Below are positions 8,510 through 18,157 of a DNA stretch of 64,000 nucleotides, piece after piece. Both the position numbers and the translations under genes were made by a program. The DNA comes from Paenibacillus sinopodophylli (GTDB taxonomy: Bacteria > Bacillota > Bacilli > Paenibacillales > Paenibacillaceae): contig NZ_VDBO01000002.1 in NCBI RefSeq assembly GCF_005930355.1, positions 558,001-622,000 of the forward strand. The letters run 5' to 3'. The notes beneath the pieces were generated by a model. It saw only the letters and a program-made list of their open reading frames with translations. It searched no databases and was not told where the DNA came from. The number at the start of each line of letters is the position of its first letter. The first letter of the stretch is position 1.

Positions 8510-10782
8510 CACAGGACTTATCCTACGCCTATTTAGCTGCTTCAGTAGAAGCGCCAAAAGAGGATGACAGCAAGTGGTTTATTCCGGATTGGGTTAACGA
8601 TCTGGGCGGACAATTACGCGATATTACCCAGACGTTCGGGGATCTCATGAGCGGCAAACTCATTAAAGATGCTGTGGATGGTGTTGTGATCGGGTGGACA
8701 GATGAATTTCTGGCACCCCTCTATGGCACCTTTGCAAAGAGTTATTTATTTACGCCGCATATTGCGGAAATTAAAGCCGTGTTTATTGGTTGGTCGATTG
8801 TTTCCCTCATAAGCCTGATGGCGCTGCTCGTAGGCATTGGCATGCTATCCATTCAAATCATCAAGGGTAAAAAGGAGATGGGGCAACTACTCAAGGTCTT
8901 CTTTTTTAGTTTCATCGCTGCTGGTCTTAGCTTAACGGTGATGAACTTTATTAATGTCGGGTTGAACTGGCTGACCCAATCATCACTTGCCGGCATTATT
9001 GGGACGTCCGACATTACCTATCAAAATCTAACCGGCGAAGAGATTTTAAAGTCATTGGTGATTGGAATCGATAGTGTTTCGAATCCAGCCTACGCAGGCA
9101 TGTCCCTTGGACAACTCATGGCCGAGACGGAAGGCGGCATATTTGTCCTCATTTTTGATGTCATGGGCATTATTGTCCCTTCCTTTTTCCTATCCATGAT
9201 TAAGAGCATGATTGTCATTGTCATGGCGATATTTGCAGGGCTTTGGATTGCGTACACGGCCTATTCAGGGAAATTGGAAACCCTCGTCGGATTCCTCAAC
9301 ATCTATACACGCACGTTATTTGCAGGCTACATCATGGGCGTGTATTGGGCGGTTTTTGTTAAAGCGCAAACGGACTACGGAGCAGATATGGGCTTTATGG
9401 CCGAGCTTGGGATACACCCTGCAATTGCAGCACCGATTACCGCTTGTGGGTTGTTTGTTCTCTTATTCTTTATCTGGCTGCGTCCGGCATGGCGAGCAGC
9501 TAAGATGCCTGTGCATCTCAATGGTGGTCAAGCCATTGAAGCGCTAGGCACCCTTGGGAGTCGCTCCTCGATGGCACTCAATGCGATGGGGAAACGCTTT
9601 GGTAATGAAGCCTTGCAACGGAAAGGGTTGAGTTGGTCACAATCGACGAACCGTGTGGCTGAAGTCGGCAGGCGTATGCAAGAGCGAAACGTCCAAAAGG
9701 CTTTAATGAAGTCCCTCATCTCTGGCGGGGGAACAGAAGCGCTGCAAGGTGTGAAGTATGAAGCGCCTGCTGTGTGGGAAACGAGAACAGGTCATGTGGT
9801 CATGCGAGAATCGGGCCAAGTTGTGACGCATCAAGGATTGCAAATGCTTGACCTTCCGGCCCATGAGCTCGAACATCAGCTGAAGCCAGAAGGCTTTGAA
9901 GCTGGAGCTGTTATGATGATCGATCAAGAAAATCGAGCGGACATGGTGAAAATGGTGGATCGATTGACCGAATCGTATGGGGAGAGTGTAACCTATAACG
10001 CGAGAACGGGCGAGCTGCTCGTAGCGAAAAACGTTAAACCGGTGCTGCAGGAGCTGCAGGAATCAAACATAAAATCAAAGGTCAGTCATGGCTACACCAA
10101 GAATGGCGTTTTTGTGGATGCTGAAAAGCAAGATATTCGGCGGTTTACACGGTCGCAGGAGAGCCAGGAGACGTTGAATGCCCTGCAGGAACAATTACCG
10201 GTCTACACCAAAACGAATCTAAGCGGTAATGATGCCATTGCTGCGTACAATCAGCTCAGTACAAAAGAGAAACAATATCCGTGGGTGAAGCAATTAAAGC
10301 TCGTGGATGGGCAGTTATGGATTCCGGAGATGGATATGCCAGAGATTGTACCGCTGCTGCAAAACATGCGTAACGAAAGCGTCTCTTATGTGCGCTTTGA
10401 TTTGCCAAGAGGATCAAACTATTTAGCGGATCTAGACCGGCATATGAAGTCGCAAAGGGACGAGGAGCTGCTTGCAGGTATGGAAGCAAACGTGAAGGAC
10501 AATTACATCATGGTCCGTGAAACGCAAGCGAAACGTTTAGAGGAAGTCCATAAACACTATCGGGAAACAAAAGTACCGTTCTGGCGAACCATGTCAGGCA
10601 AGATCATGGTTATTATGGATGGCATGCCGGTGGATCATGGGCACCAGCCATTAAACGGAATGGATATGGGCAGCTTTGAGCAGCTGCAGACGGATATGCT
10701 CAGTAAGCACGAAGGCAGAAATAAAAAGAAAGGAGGAAAAACAGATGACAGAGGAGCGAAGTCAGCAGGAGAAGGAAAATGA
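8506..10782 (+). CDS. VirB6/TrbL-like polytopic membrane protein with long soluble tail
   Basis: About 758 residues; GTG 8506 follows GGGGTGG, and GTG 8497 is also possible. It overlaps the end of the previous gene. Residues about 85-330 hold several hydrophobic segments (WSIVSLISLMALLVGIGM, FFFSFIAAGLSLTVMNFI, IIVPSFFLSMIKSMIVIVMA and CGLFVLLFFIWLRPAWRA). The rest, about 420 residues, is soluble and charged. This matches the inner-membrane channel subunit of Gram-positive conjugative systems (VirB6, TcpH, ConG), whose soluble tails vary. The identification rests on topology and position between small membrane proteins and VirB4. Confidence 0.7.
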   Translation: MTQDLSYAYLAASVEAPKEDDSKWFIPDWVNDLGGQLRDITQTFGDLMSGKLIKDAVDGVVIGWTDEFLAPLYGTFAKSYLFTPHIAEIKAVFIGWSIVSLISLMALLVGIGMLSIQIIKGKKEMGQLLKVFFFSFIAAGLSLTVMNFINVGLNWLTQSSLAGIIGTSDITYQNLTGEEILKSLVIGIDSVSNPAYAGMSLGQLMAETEGGIFVLIFDVMGIIVPSFFLSMIKSMIVIVMAIFAGLWIAYTAYSGKLETLVGFLNIYTRTLFAGYIMGVYWAVFVKAQTDYGADMGFMAELGIHPAIAAPITACGLFVLLFFIWLRPAWRAAKMPVHLNGGQAIEALGTLGSRSSMALNAMGKRFGNEALQRKGLSWSQSTNRVAEVGRRMQERNVQKALMKSLISGGGTEALQGVKYEAPAVWETRTGHVVMRESGQVVTHQGLQMLDLPAHELEHQLKPEGFEAGAVMMIDQENRADMVKMVDRLTESYGESVTYNARTGELLVAKNVKPVLQELQESNIKSKVSHGYTKNGVFVDAEKQDIRRFTRSQESQETLNALQEQLPVYTKTNLSGNDAIAAYNQLSTKEKQYPWVKQLKLVDGQLWIPEMDMPEIVPLLQNMRNESVSYVRFDLPRGSNYLADLDRHMKSQRDEELLAGMEANVKDNYIMVRETQAKRLEEVHKHYRETKVPFWRTMSGKIMVIMDGMPVDHGHQPLNGMDMGSFEQLQTDMLSKHEGRNKKKGGKTDDRGAKSAGEGK

Positions 10783-12646
10783 GTTATTAAGCGCTTATTT
10801 CATGGGGGATATACGTGAAGATATTCAGTATTTAGGTCTCACCTTTACCGATATTGCTTGGATCATAGGGAATACGCTCTTTGGGGGCGGATTCCTTTTT
10901 TTATTGCCCTTGCCATTTTGGATCAAGATACCTGGACTCTTTCTCATCTTTATGTTCTCCATTCTTGGCCGATTGTTTTCATGGTCGTATCGCCGCCGCC
11001 GCCGTTTTCGGTACATGCGGCAGAAAGCGACAGGTTTAGGCGAAGAAGCCGAGCAACTGCTCGGTGCGGAGAGTGACGGATGGTTTTATCGCAGTGGAAA
11101 GAGGCTGCATTTGGTCATTTCCATACAGGCACATCCTTGGCATACCGCCATTTTCAATCAAAAGAAACAACGTATTAATGGCTATGAGCAGTTTTTGCGG
11201 GCATGTGCGAGTGAAGGGTTTGAAGCCTCACTATCTGCTGAGCAAGTCGCAGATTATCAGCATGAACTATGGGCGGCGAAAGCGGATAAGCCCGCAGGCT
11301 CCGAAGGGATGGCGGAGCTCAAGCATAACCGGATTACGATGTGGCGAAACATGGCCGAGAGCGGAGAGGCCAAACGTAGCGTATACGTGCTGCGATTATC
11401 CGTCATGGAATATCAGATTGACTCGCGGGAGCGTGATGATGAGTCAGACGACATGCTCAAAGAAGAACGCCAGCGCTATCGCATGGTGACGGAACTGCGG
11501 GAAAAGCTGCAACGTGTGCTTGATCCTCTAACGGCTTCTGGACACGAAGTTACGATCCTCTCCGGATTTAGTGTTCCTGAGCTCATTGGGCGCTGGTGGG
11601 ATCCGATCAGCTGGGATCGCTGGATGGCCGCGCAGGGTGATTGGGAGCAAGAAACGGATAATCCGATTCTCGATTCGCTAGAAAAGCGAAAAACCACGAC
11701 AGAAGAAAAAACGGTAGCTCTAGCGGATGAAACCACGGAAGAAACAGCAGAGGGAGAAGAAACGGTAGCGTTGCCGCGCAGACGTATGTTAGCGGCTATA
11801 ATAGCCTTTCTCATTGCCTCTGGTCGGAAGGTTGGTTTAGGGCTAGGCTGGGTAGCCCGTACGTGTTATCGCCTCCTGCAGCGCCTTAAACGGAGGAAGC
11901 AGCGCGTGGATGTCACGGATGAAAGCCAGCAGCTGACGAATGTCAGCCAAGCGAATGAAACGCTTGACGAGGAGCTGCCTCCGAAACCTACGCTAATGGG
12001 GATTTTATTTTTCACCTCGCCTACGTCAACGGGGAAATCATTTCTAACGGCTAATATGGCGGTTGCGCATAGCGGTGAGCAAGTGACGATATCGGTCGTG
12101 GATTTATCTCCGGATCGTGGGACGCATACGTATCTCAATCCACTGCGGATTACGAGCAATGAGCCTTGCTGGGAAGCCTGGACGTCACGCAACGCGCCTG
12201 GTCTTACGTTATGGATGCCAAGTGCCGAAGAGCGTCCGGATGTAGAGGAAACGATTCGCATGCTGCGCAAGCTGGCGAGTAAGGGTCCTGTCTTGGTGGA
12301 TTTACCCTATGCCCATCCTGCGCGTGTGCAGCTTCTGGCAATGGGTCATGCCGTTGCCATCGTGGATGCGGATTATCATCACTGGTTGCAGTGGGAACAA
12401 GCTGCAGCAAGCTGGGAGGGCAGTGTTTGGCTTAACCAATGCGAGGATGCGATGACCGGTCATATGGCTTCCGTGATCCATGAAAAGTGGGGCTTACGTG
12501 CAGCGCTAACCTTTCCGTATTTTCCAGAGGCGAGCCGGTGGTTATTTCAGGGCCGACCTTTTGTATTAGATCCGAAAGTCGTTTCCCATTTTATTCAGGC
12601 AGAGGAGGAATCCGCACATGATAGCAGCAACAAAGCAGCTAGTTAA
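10745..12646 (+). CDS. PrgI-like membrane protein fused to a ParA/MinD-like P-loop domain
   Basis: 633 residues from ATG 10745 (AAAGGAGG upstream), overlapping the previous gene by 38 nt. An N-terminal PrgI/TcpE-like part has two adjacent membrane segments (IAWIIGNTLFGGGFLFLLPL, IKIPGLFLIFMFSILGRLF), an RRRRRFR stretch and a cytoplasmic domain. Near residues 340-380 come another hydrophobic stretch and basic linkers. From about residue 420 a P-loop domain starts with GILFFTSPTSTGKSFLTANM and continues with SVVDLSPDRG and VLVDLPYAHP. PrgI proteins normally lack an ATPase, so the fusion is unusual. It sits directly before VirB4 and overlaps it. Confidence 0.7.
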   Translation: MTEERSQQEKENELLSAYFMGDIREDIQYLGLTFTDIAWIIGNTLFGGGFLFLLPLPFWIKIPGLFLIFMFSILGRLFSWSYRRRRRFRYMRQKATGLGEEAEQLLGAESDGWFYRSGKRLHLVISIQAHPWHTAIFNQKKQRINGYEQFLRACASEGFEASLSAEQVADYQHELWAAKADKPAGSEGMAELKHNRITMWRNMAESGEAKRSVYVLRLSVMEYQIDSRERDDESDDMLKEERQRYRMVTELREKLQRVLDPLTASGHEVTILSGFSVPELIGRWWDPISWDRWMAAQGDWEQETDNPILDSLEKRKTTTEEKTVALADETTEETAEGEETVALPRRRMLAAIIAFLIASGRKVGLGLGWVARTCYRLLQRLKRRKQRVDVTDESQQLTNVSQANETLDEELPPKPTLMGILFFTSPTSTGKSFLTANMAVAHSGEQVTISVVDLSPDRGTHTYLNPLRITSNEPCWEAWTSRNAPGLTLWMPSAEERPDVEETIRMLRKLASKGPVLVDLPYAHPARVQLLAMGHAVAIVDADYHHWLQWEQAAASWEGSVWLNQCEDAMTGHMASVIHEKWGLRAALTFPYFPEASRWLFQGRPFVLDPKVVSHFIQAEEESAHDSSNKAAS

Positions 12647-14468
12647 GAACTGGAAGAAGGACAAATCCGAAACCGTAGTCAATGTCCTAAACGGGAAAGA
12701 CGATAAGAGCGGCCACTTTGTTCGCGTTTTAATGATTAAAGGCTATCCACCTGTGCTGCTCACCGGATACCTGGATAAGCTGGACGAGCTGGTACAAAAA
12801 GAAGGCGCAACCTTGCGAAAAACCATTCGGTATGCAGCCAGTGATGTGACGTGGAATATGTCCTTGAAGAACAAACTGAACCGATTGACGGTTTCCATAG
12901 CCAAGCAGCAGGAAGATGATCCAGCGCGTAAAGCAGAGGTACAGGCCAAAGAAACGATTTTATCGCTGCGAGATGCGAAGCAGCAGGACAATCGAAAGTT
13001 ACTAGATGTGTTTACCTATCTAACGATTACTGCACCGAAACGCCATCAGCTGCATGCGGTGGAAGTGAAGCTGAAATTATGGTTTGACGAACTCGATGGC
13101 AAGCTCGATAACCTGGAATACGAACAGCTCGAGGCGCTGCGGCAGACCAGTCCTGTTTTTGATCCCTATACGTCAAATAGTGAATTTTTTAATAAAAAGC
13201 ATTATGGCCATGTCACGACAGACACGGCAGCTGCGCGAACGTATCCGATGACGCGAGGCGGATCCAGCGATGGACAAGGTCCCTATTTTGGGCGGCGGAC
13301 AGAAGATGGTTCGTTTACGTTTATCAATATTTGCGATCCCAATGATCCACGAGCTCAAAATATAACGGTGTTCGGAAAGACCGGACAAGGTAAATCTTAT
13401 TTCTTAAAAGCTTTGGTCGTTTCGCTGCTAGAAGAAGGGATCCATGTTTTTGTTTTCGATCTAGATGGCGAGTGGCGCGATCTCTGTGAGTATGTAGATG
13501 GCGTGTATATCGATCATACATCCGATCAAGGTCGTTATTATGAGCCGTTGACTATCATGCCTGCGCTTCCTGAACTCGATGCAGACTGTGTGAACTTTAA
13601 TCGTGGACGAAGAGGTAAAGCCATCGATAATGGCGTTCGTACGTTCTCGCTGCTTGCGGATGGTTTGAAAAAGGCGGAGCTTTTTGAGGCAGGTGAAGCG
13701 ATTAAACGAGTATTTGAGCATGCCGGTATTGTAAAAGAAAAGCCAGAAACATGGGATGCTCCCTATACGGGGGAACGTCCTACCATCCATCTGGCTTTTA
13801 AGGAGATTGCCGAGGAAGCAAAGCGCGGAAATAAGGATGCTGAAAGCTTATATGATGCCATAAAAATCTATTTTATTGGCATTTACGATGGCATTTTTCA
13901 AATCGAAGAGTCGATTACCTTCCAAAAAACGAAGCTTACGGTCATTAAAGTCGGCAATGGGCAAACCGATAGCGACGATAAGGATGAACTGGCTAAACAA
14001 TCACAGCTTAAAATGTCGATGGCGATTGACGTTGTCAACTCCAATATTCAGTGGCTGAAGTTTGAAGGCGCTCATTTCTCAGCGGTACTGGTGGATGAAG
14101 GGCAAAGGCAAACCAAGAATCCGGAGATGAGACGAGAAATCTTCTCGTGGTATACCGCGATTCGAAAATGGAACGGCATGATGATTCTAGGCTCTAATAC
14201 ACCTGCCATTATGCTCGATACGGCAGAAGGTGAGGGCATGTGGGAAAACACGAGCGTTCGTATTTACTTCTATATGGAGCAATCGGCCATTCGTAAGCTT
14301 GCCGAGCATTCCAATGTACCGATGGAGATTCAAGAAATCATTTCGCAGAATGAAGATACGAACAAATACATCTTAGAGTATCACAAAAAATACGATGAGC
14401 TGGTCATGGTCGTACCGCCAGAAGAGAGCGCTCTGTATAAAACGCGCGGTCTCAAGCAAGCAGGGTAG
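12618..14468 (+). CDS. virB4: VirB4/TraE-like secretion ATPase
   Basis: 616 residues from ATG 12618, preceded by AGAGGAGGAA. Walker A is FGKTGQGKSYFLKAL near residue 255, followed by VFVFDLDGEW. Walker B is SAVLVDEGQRQTKN, followed by the MMILGSNTPA motif. VirB4 proteins (ConE, TcpF, PrgJ) power assembly and transport in type IV secretion, on the inner face of the membrane. The length is slightly short for the family. It is the most secure identification of this operon as T4SS-like. Confidence 0.9.
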   Translation: MIAATKQLVKNWKKDKSETVVNVLNGKDDKSGHFVRVLMIKGYPPVLLTGYLDKLDELVQKEGATLRKTIRYAASDVTWNMSLKNKLNRLTVSIAKQQEDDPARKAEVQAKETILSLRDAKQQDNRKLLDVFTYLTITAPKRHQLHAVEVKLKLWFDELDGKLDNLEYEQLEALRQTSPVFDPYTSNSEFFNKKHYGHVTTDTAAARTYPMTRGGSSDGQGPYFGRRTEDGSFTFINICDPNDPRAQNITVFGKTGQGKSYFLKALVVSLLEEGIHVFVFDLDGEWRDLCEYVDGVYIDHTSDQGRYYEPLTIMPALPELDADCVNFNRGRRGKAIDNGVRTFSLLADGLKKAELFEAGEAIKRVFEHAGIVKEKPETWDAPYTGERPTIHLAFKEIAEEAKRGNKDAESLYDAIKIYFIGIYDGIFQIEESITFQKTKLTVIKVGNGQTDSDDKDELAKQSQLKMSMAIDVVNSNIQWLKFEGAHFSAVLVDEGQRQTKNPEMRREIFSWYTAIRKWNGMMILGSNTPAIMLDTAEGEGMWENTSVRIYFYMEQSAIRKLAEHSNVPMEIQEIISQNEDTNKYILEYHKKYDELVMVVPPEESALYKTRGLKQAG

Positions 14469-14476
14469 GTGGTGCT

Positions 14477-15583
14477 ATGCAAGGATCCATCGTCAAAACG
14501 GTAGAGACCGTCAAAAAGGCACGAGCTGCGTACAAGTTCATTGTTCTGCTAGGGTCACCGGCTTATGTGGTCCTCATTATCATTGCCGTACTGATCGCAT
14601 TCGTTGTATTGCTCACCATGCTCCCCTTTCTCTTATTTGCCGAGGAGGGGAGTTTGAATCATACCGGCGCAGTTAGCAGCTCATGGGGTCCGGTGCAGCT
14701 GGATGCAGACGGCAGTAACTATCAATGGCCTGTCCCATCGATTACGAGAATTACATCCTATTTTGGAATCCGCAATATTGGTGATGGCGCAGAGGCGCAT
14801 GGTGGCATTGATATTGCAGACGGTGCAACGAATACCGAGCTGCAGCCGATCTATGCGATTGCTGCAGGAACCGTAACGATTGCCGGTACACTGAGCACGT
14901 ACGGACAAGCGATTTACATCGATCATGGCGGGGGGCTCGTGAGCATTTATGGTCACTTGGATACACGGATGGACGTAAAGCCAGGCAGCATTGTCAACAA
15001 AGGGCAACGAATCGGGCGGATTGGCGCAGGTAAAGTGGGGCGATCCACAGGACCCCATTTGCACTTTGAGGTGCGCGTAAATAATAAGCGAGTGAATCCG
15101 CTTGATTATGTGCAGCCGATCATCCAAGTATCGAACGAAATCTCCTATCGGCCGCTCAATCTTCTGCTCGCTAATCGCTATCTCGTGAGCAAAAAATCAG
15201 CGCTTGCTGATCGGTCCATTTTGGCTGCAATCGATCAGGCAGGGAAGGCGCAAAACGTTGATCCCATGCTCTTACTTGCGATTACCGGCCAAGAACAATC
15301 CTTTGTACCGATCACTAAAAAACATGCGGATCTGATCGTAAAAAACCCATGGAATGTGTTTGGCTGCTGGTGCAGTGGTAAAGGAGCAACGCTGAGCACA
15401 GAGCAATCGGCTTTGATCGCTGCTAAAACCATTGTGAAGCTCTCGCAAGACCGACCGATTAATCGGAATGCGATTGAATGGCTAAGCGCAAAGGATAATC
15501 CGAGAGGCTATTATGCTGAGCACAATGGCTGGTGGATCGGGGTATCCAAATTTTATCAAGTGCTGCTCAATTTAAAGGAGTGA
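14477..15583 (+). CDS. Bifunctional peptidoglycan hydrolase: M23 peptidase plus lysozyme-like domain
   Basis: 368 residues with one N-terminal membrane anchor (VVLIIIAVLIAFVVLLTMLP). The M23/LytM domain, about residues 90-220, has HGGIDIADG, the middle stretch GLVSIYGHLD and the catalytic PHLHFEV. A second domain from about residue 245 (MLLLAITGQEQSF, NPWNVFGCW) resembles glucosaminidase/lysozyme-like enzymes. Gram-positive conjugation systems need such enzymes (CwlT, TcpG, PrgK) to open the wall. The usual Gram-positive order is NlpC/P60 or CHAP with lysozyme, so M23 first is a variation. Confidence 0.87.
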   Translation: MQGSIVKTVETVKKARAAYKFIVLLGSPAYVVLIIIAVLIAFVVLLTMLPFLLFAEEGSLNHTGAVSSSWGPVQLDADGSNYQWPVPSITRITSYFGIRNIGDGAEAHGGIDIADGATNTELQPIYAIAAGTVTIAGTLSTYGQAIYIDHGGGLVSIYGHLDTRMDVKPGSIVNKGQRIGRIGAGKVGRSTGPHLHFEVRVNNKRVNPLDYVQPIIQVSNEISYRPLNLLLANRYLVSKKSALADRSILAAIDQAGKAQNVDPMLLLAITGQEQSFVPITKKHADLIVKNPWNVFGCWCSGKGATLSTEQSALIAAKTIVKLSQDRPINRNAIEWLSAKDNPRGYYAEHNGWWIGVSKFYQVLLNLKE

Positions 15584-15847
15584 TTGATCATATATACCAT
15601 CGTGCTGATCATTGGCCTAGTCCTGTGGTTTCTACACCGACAAGGCACTAATTTTGTCATCCCAAAATGGCTCTGGACGGTGCTCGGCCTATTTTTAATT
15701 TTTATGATTGTGAAAAATCTAAATGATGTTTTTGATTTTGCGAGTCATGAAGCTTCAGAGTGGTGGCCGCTGGTAAAAGAGAATGCCTACAAATCGGGTG
15801 AGCAGCTGCGCTCATTTATCAAAACGATGATGAAAGGAGAAGGGTAA
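15584..15847 (+). CDS. Small single-pass membrane protein
   Basis: 87 residues. TTG start immediately after the preceding stop codon; AAAGGAG overlaps the end of that gene. Two hydrophobic stretches (IIYTIVLIIGLVLWFL and WLWTVLGLFLIFMIV) are followed by a short acidic and basic tail. No family recognised. Between the wall hydrolase and the FtsK-like ATPase it is probably an accessory membrane subunit of the apparatus. Confidence 0.6.
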   Translation: MIIYTIVLIIGLVLWFLHRQGTNFVIPKWLWTVLGLFLIFMIVKNLNDVFDFASHEASEWWPLVKENAYKSGEQLRSFIKTMMKGEG

Positions 15848-15851
15848 CGAG

Positions 15852-17972
15852 ATGGAGGGTGGTGGGAAAGGGAAGTCTGGCGAAAAAGAAAGCTTTGCGC
15901 AGTATCTGACGCGGATATGCGGCATTACCGTTGCGGTATGTATTGGACTACAATTTTTAGATGTACCGGATGTGATATCGCAATTTGCCCTGCAGCTGAT
16001 CCGCTATGTGGCCTTGTTGTTTGGTGTGTTTGTCTTGCTGCCTGCAGCGCTGCAGTACGTGTGGCGGAATCGTCTAAAGTGGATGAATCGATTCCGTGAA
16101 TGGCGGCAACAAGAGCGACCAATCATGATGGCAGTGAGCGCTTCGAAAGAGCAGCTAGAAGCCCAAGCTGTAGGGGTTTATCCCGTTTCCACAACGCCTG
16201 TAGTGAGCGCTCCTTCTGGCCCTGTCATCAAGGGACAACTAAGCGCTCCTTATAGTCTGTTGCCTGTCAATCCAAAGCCGCACTCCACGTCCAATCTACA
16301 AGTGGAAGGAGCCGGTCAGTTGATCTCCGATGCGCTGCAGCTGGCTGGTATTCCGCTTGAAGGTGAAATTGATATTCTATCGGTGGAGAGTGGACCAACG
16401 CTTCAAACGATTTCCTTTCAACTGCCTCCGAAAGTACAGCTCTCTAAGCTGATCAGTAAGAAAGATGATATTGCCAATCATATTGGTCATCATAGGGGGT
16501 TTGACGTGACCTCGGCTCCTAAATTCCGAAGCGCGGCTGCTTTTGTGGTTCCACAAGCAGACCGCGCTTTTGTATACATGCGAGATATGGCGGAGGAACT
16601 GCAGGCATTCGCAGACACAGCGGCTTTGCCTGTCATTTTTGGTTCTGATATTCTCGGTAAACCGATGATATTTGATTTAGCTCGTACGCCACATTTGCTC
16701 GTAGCCGGTGCAACGGGCTCAGGGAAATCTGTTTTTATTAATACCATGATCAATTCGCTTATTCTGACGCGATCACCGAAACAAGTTAAATTTCTGCTGA
16801 TCGATCCGAAACAGGTGGAGTTTACCATCTATCGAGGGTTGCCACATTTACTTGGAGCACCAGTGTCCGATATGCGCAAAGCCATGCTTGCTTTAAACAA
16901 GGTCATTGTCGAGATGGAGCAGCGCTATGAGAAATTTGCGCAATCAGACGTACGTAACATAAAAGCATACAATGTGAAGAACAAGCATGACATGCTGCCT
17001 TACATCGTCGTCATTATTGATGAGTATGCGGATCTGATGTTAGTGTCCGGTGATGAGGTGGAGGACGGGGTACAACGCATTACGCAAATGGCTCGTGCAG
17101 CTGGTATCCATTTGGTTTTAGGAACGCAGCGACCTAGTGTGAATGTGGTGACAGGTGTCATTAAAGCCAACCTGCCCTCGCGAGTGGCCTTCCAGCTGCA
17201 AAGCGCGGTGGATTACCGAACGGTCTTGGATCGAGGAGCTCCACCGTTATTAGGTTTTGGGGATGGCATATGTATGCTGCAGGGAGCTTCCCTTCAGCGC
17301 TTTCAATCCGCTGCAACAAGCGCTGATGATATCGAAGCGACAGATCTGATTGGAGCGTTGAAAGATTATTGGTCCACAGACACGAGCAAAGAGCATGATT
17401 GGCCATCGCAAGCGGAGGAAGACAAGCCAAGTGCAGCTTCAGAGGATCAGGATCCACCATGGGAAAAAGAAGATCAGAAAGAGGACTCTTCTGACACCGA
17501 ACATGAAGAAACCGAGGAGCATGATCATCCTTCGGATAGCTCCTTAAGCGAGTACGATCAGGTGCTTGCTGTTGTGCTGGCGCATGGCGGATTTTCTATG
17601 GAGGTTGTTCAGCGGAAACTGAAAATTAGTTACGCAGCAGCAACCAAGCACGTTGAGCGGATGCTCAGTAGCGGAATTATTGGTCCAATCGATCCGGTTA
17701 GAAAGATGAGACCGTTAATTTTGGATGATCAAGCGCAGCATGAGCTTGAGCAAGCGGAGACGCTCCAAAAAATGAAACGATATATTTGTGAATACCGTTC
17801 TGCGAAAAGCTCAGAATTGCGCGAAGTCTTTTCTATCCGGAAAGAAAAAGTGCTGGAGTACATGCAGCAACTTGTAGACGAAGGATTTTTAAATCCACCA
17901 GAAAATTCAAGAGCCGGTTATACATTAGCCTGGTCAGAAGAGCAGATGCAGGCGTTTCTTGAAAATAACTAA
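15852..17972 (+). CDS. FtsK/SpoIIIE-like DNA translocase or coupling protein
   Basis: 706 residues. Two N-terminal membrane segments, then a variable linker, then the FtsK motor: Walker A LLVAGATGSGKSVFINTMIN near residue 290, Walker B IVVIIDEYADLM, and LVLGTQRPSVNVVTGVIKAN. After an acidic linker, a FtsK gamma-like winged helix (SMEVVQRKLKISYAAATKHV, SSGIIGPID) is followed by a second short helical domain. FtsK-type ATPases serve as coupling proteins (TcpA, ConQ) in Gram-positive conjugation. The gamma-like domain is more typical of chromosomal FtsK. No relaxase is encoded nearby. Confidence 0.88.
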   Translation: MEGGGKGKSGEKESFAQYLTRICGITVAVCIGLQFLDVPDVISQFALQLIRYVALLFGVFVLLPAALQYVWRNRLKWMNRFREWRQQERPIMMAVSASKEQLEAQAVGVYPVSTTPVVSAPSGPVIKGQLSAPYSLLPVNPKPHSTSNLQVEGAGQLISDALQLAGIPLEGEIDILSVESGPTLQTISFQLPPKVQLSKLISKKDDIANHIGHHRGFDVTSAPKFRSAAAFVVPQADRAFVYMRDMAEELQAFADTAALPVIFGSDILGKPMIFDLARTPHLLVAGATGSGKSVFINTMINSLILTRSPKQVKFLLIDPKQVEFTIYRGLPHLLGAPVSDMRKAMLALNKVIVEMEQRYEKFAQSDVRNIKAYNVKNKHDMLPYIVVIIDEYADLMLVSGDEVEDGVQRITQMARAAGIHLVLGTQRPSVNVVTGVIKANLPSRVAFQLQSAVDYRTVLDRGAPPLLGFGDGICMLQGASLQRFQSAATSADDIEATDLIGALKDYWSTDTSKEHDWPSQAEEDKPSAASEDQDPPWEKEDQKEDSSDTEHEETEEHDHPSDSSLSEYDQVLAVVLAHGGFSMEVVQRKLKISYAAATKHVERMLSSGIIGPIDPVRKMRPLILDDQAQHELEQAETLQKMKRYICEYRSAKSSELREVFSIRKEKVLEYMQQLVDEGFLNPPENSRAGYTLAWSEEQMQAFLENN

Positions 17973-17979
17973 ACAGCTT

Positions 17980-18123
17980 GCTCATTGGTTCCCGCTATTG
18001 GTTCCCACTTGTTTTACGGGTATGAGAAAAGCCGAGAGTACCGATTCTGTATAGGTTTTTAGCTTTTTCTACATGGGAACCAATGACGGGAACCAATAGC
18101 GGGAACCAATGAGCGGAACCAAT
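17980..18123. repeat. Iteron array of GGGAACCAAT inside a 27-bp inverted repeat
   Basis: GGGAACCAAT occurs directly at 18075, 18088 and 18101, with a GGAACCAAT copy starting 18115, all at a strict 13-bp period. Two inverted copies lie at 17984 and 17997, also 13 bp apart. The left block 17980-18006 is the perfect reverse complement of the right block 18088-18114. The array fills the only sizeable gap in the 3' half of the operon. It could be an operator, a replication iteron set, a partition site or a transfer origin. Confidence 0.8.
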
Positions 18124-18157
18124 CGAAAAACGTAAGTAAAGGAAAGGCGGACATGAA

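Noticed and set aside
11476..12410. Long minus-strand frames inside the PrgI-ATPase gene
   Set aside because: Serine/arginine-rich antisense readings of a well-supported gene, without ribosome sites or recognisable domains.
14681..15127. Minus-strand frame of 148 codons in the M23 peptidase gene
   Set aside because: It is antisense to the catalytic domain, whose motifs are intact; no independent evidence of coding.
17980..18123. Possible CRISPR array
   Set aside because: The repeat unit is 10 bp on a 13-bp grid with inverted copies; no spacers of 25-40 bp and no cas genes.
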